From the NCBI RefSeq assembly GCF_003589595.1, contig NW_020653337.1, forward strand, positions 2,276,178 through 2,340,177: a stretch of 64,000 bases of DNA; not shown here. The letters are read 5' to 3'. This DNA comes from Hyposmocoma kahamanoa (lineage: Eukaryota; Arthropoda; Insecta; Lepidoptera; Cosmopterigidae). Below are more model-generated notes on this DNA. The model did not search any database, was not told the DNA's origin, and saw only the letters and a list, made by a program, of their open reading frames with translations. How positions within the stretch are numbered: position 1 is the stretch's first letter.

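Noticed and set aside
1..64000. CRISPR array, operon or prokaryotic insertion
   Set aside because: Introns, SINEs, LINEs and MITEs throughout; no regularly spaced repeats with unique spacers and no bacterial-type gene cluster.

Overview
The window reads as nuclear DNA of an insect, most likely a moth or butterfly. It is AT-rich, has spliceosomal introns of about 0.3 to 5 kb with GT/AG borders, and holds a dense mix of repeats of kinds common in Lepidoptera: RTE-type LINE 3' ends with ATC-rich tails, tRNA-derived SINEs, a dispersed repeat containing the words ACCGACTTCAAAAAA, and many MITEs. The order is inferred from repeat style and protein similarity; no species is claimed.

One host gene dominates. 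A minus-strand gene runs from beyond the right edge (64000) to a stop codon at 14022. I could assemble 30 consecutive exons whose splice phases all agree. They encode the last 1453 residues of a DOCK-C subfamily guanine-nucleotide exchange factor (Drosophila Zir; vertebrate DOCK6/7/8). These residues cover the DHR-1 lipid-binding domain (exons 2-5), the long helical-repeat middle (exons 6-20) and the whole DHR-2 Rac/Cdc42 GEF domain (exons 21-30). The N-terminal part and promoter lie outside the window. Coding exons are GC-rich islands, with exon 22 extreme, in AT-rich introns.

Region by region: 1-13.9 kb is downstream of the gene. I see no convincing host gene there, only MITEs, palindromic elements, a decayed RTE fragment and a few SINEs. 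From 14.0 to 64 kb is the gene with its introns. The introns carry a mariner relic (about 29.1-30.0 kb, minus), two Tc1-like transposons with terminal inverted repeats and TA target sites (43.34-44.88 kb and 58.61-60.26 kb, plus), at least ten LINE fragments, two tRNA-derived SINE families, one very abundant short dispersed repeat, five or more families of inverted-repeat MITEs, and microsatellites. Two 400-base runs of N (16605-17004 and 51691-52090) are assembly gaps in introns; no exon is missing across either, by phase and homology.

The most unusual signals are: two hAT-like MITE families with 8-bp target-site duplications, one of them in two length classes; three short perfect hairpins that look like template-switch products; a repeated unit whose tRNA-like promoter lies about 170 bp inside rather than at its 5' end; a copy of that unit ending about 17 nt upstream of an exon acceptor; and a foldback MITE about 75 bp past the gene's stop codon that carries candidate poly(A) signals. 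I did not find an obviously new multi-gene system.
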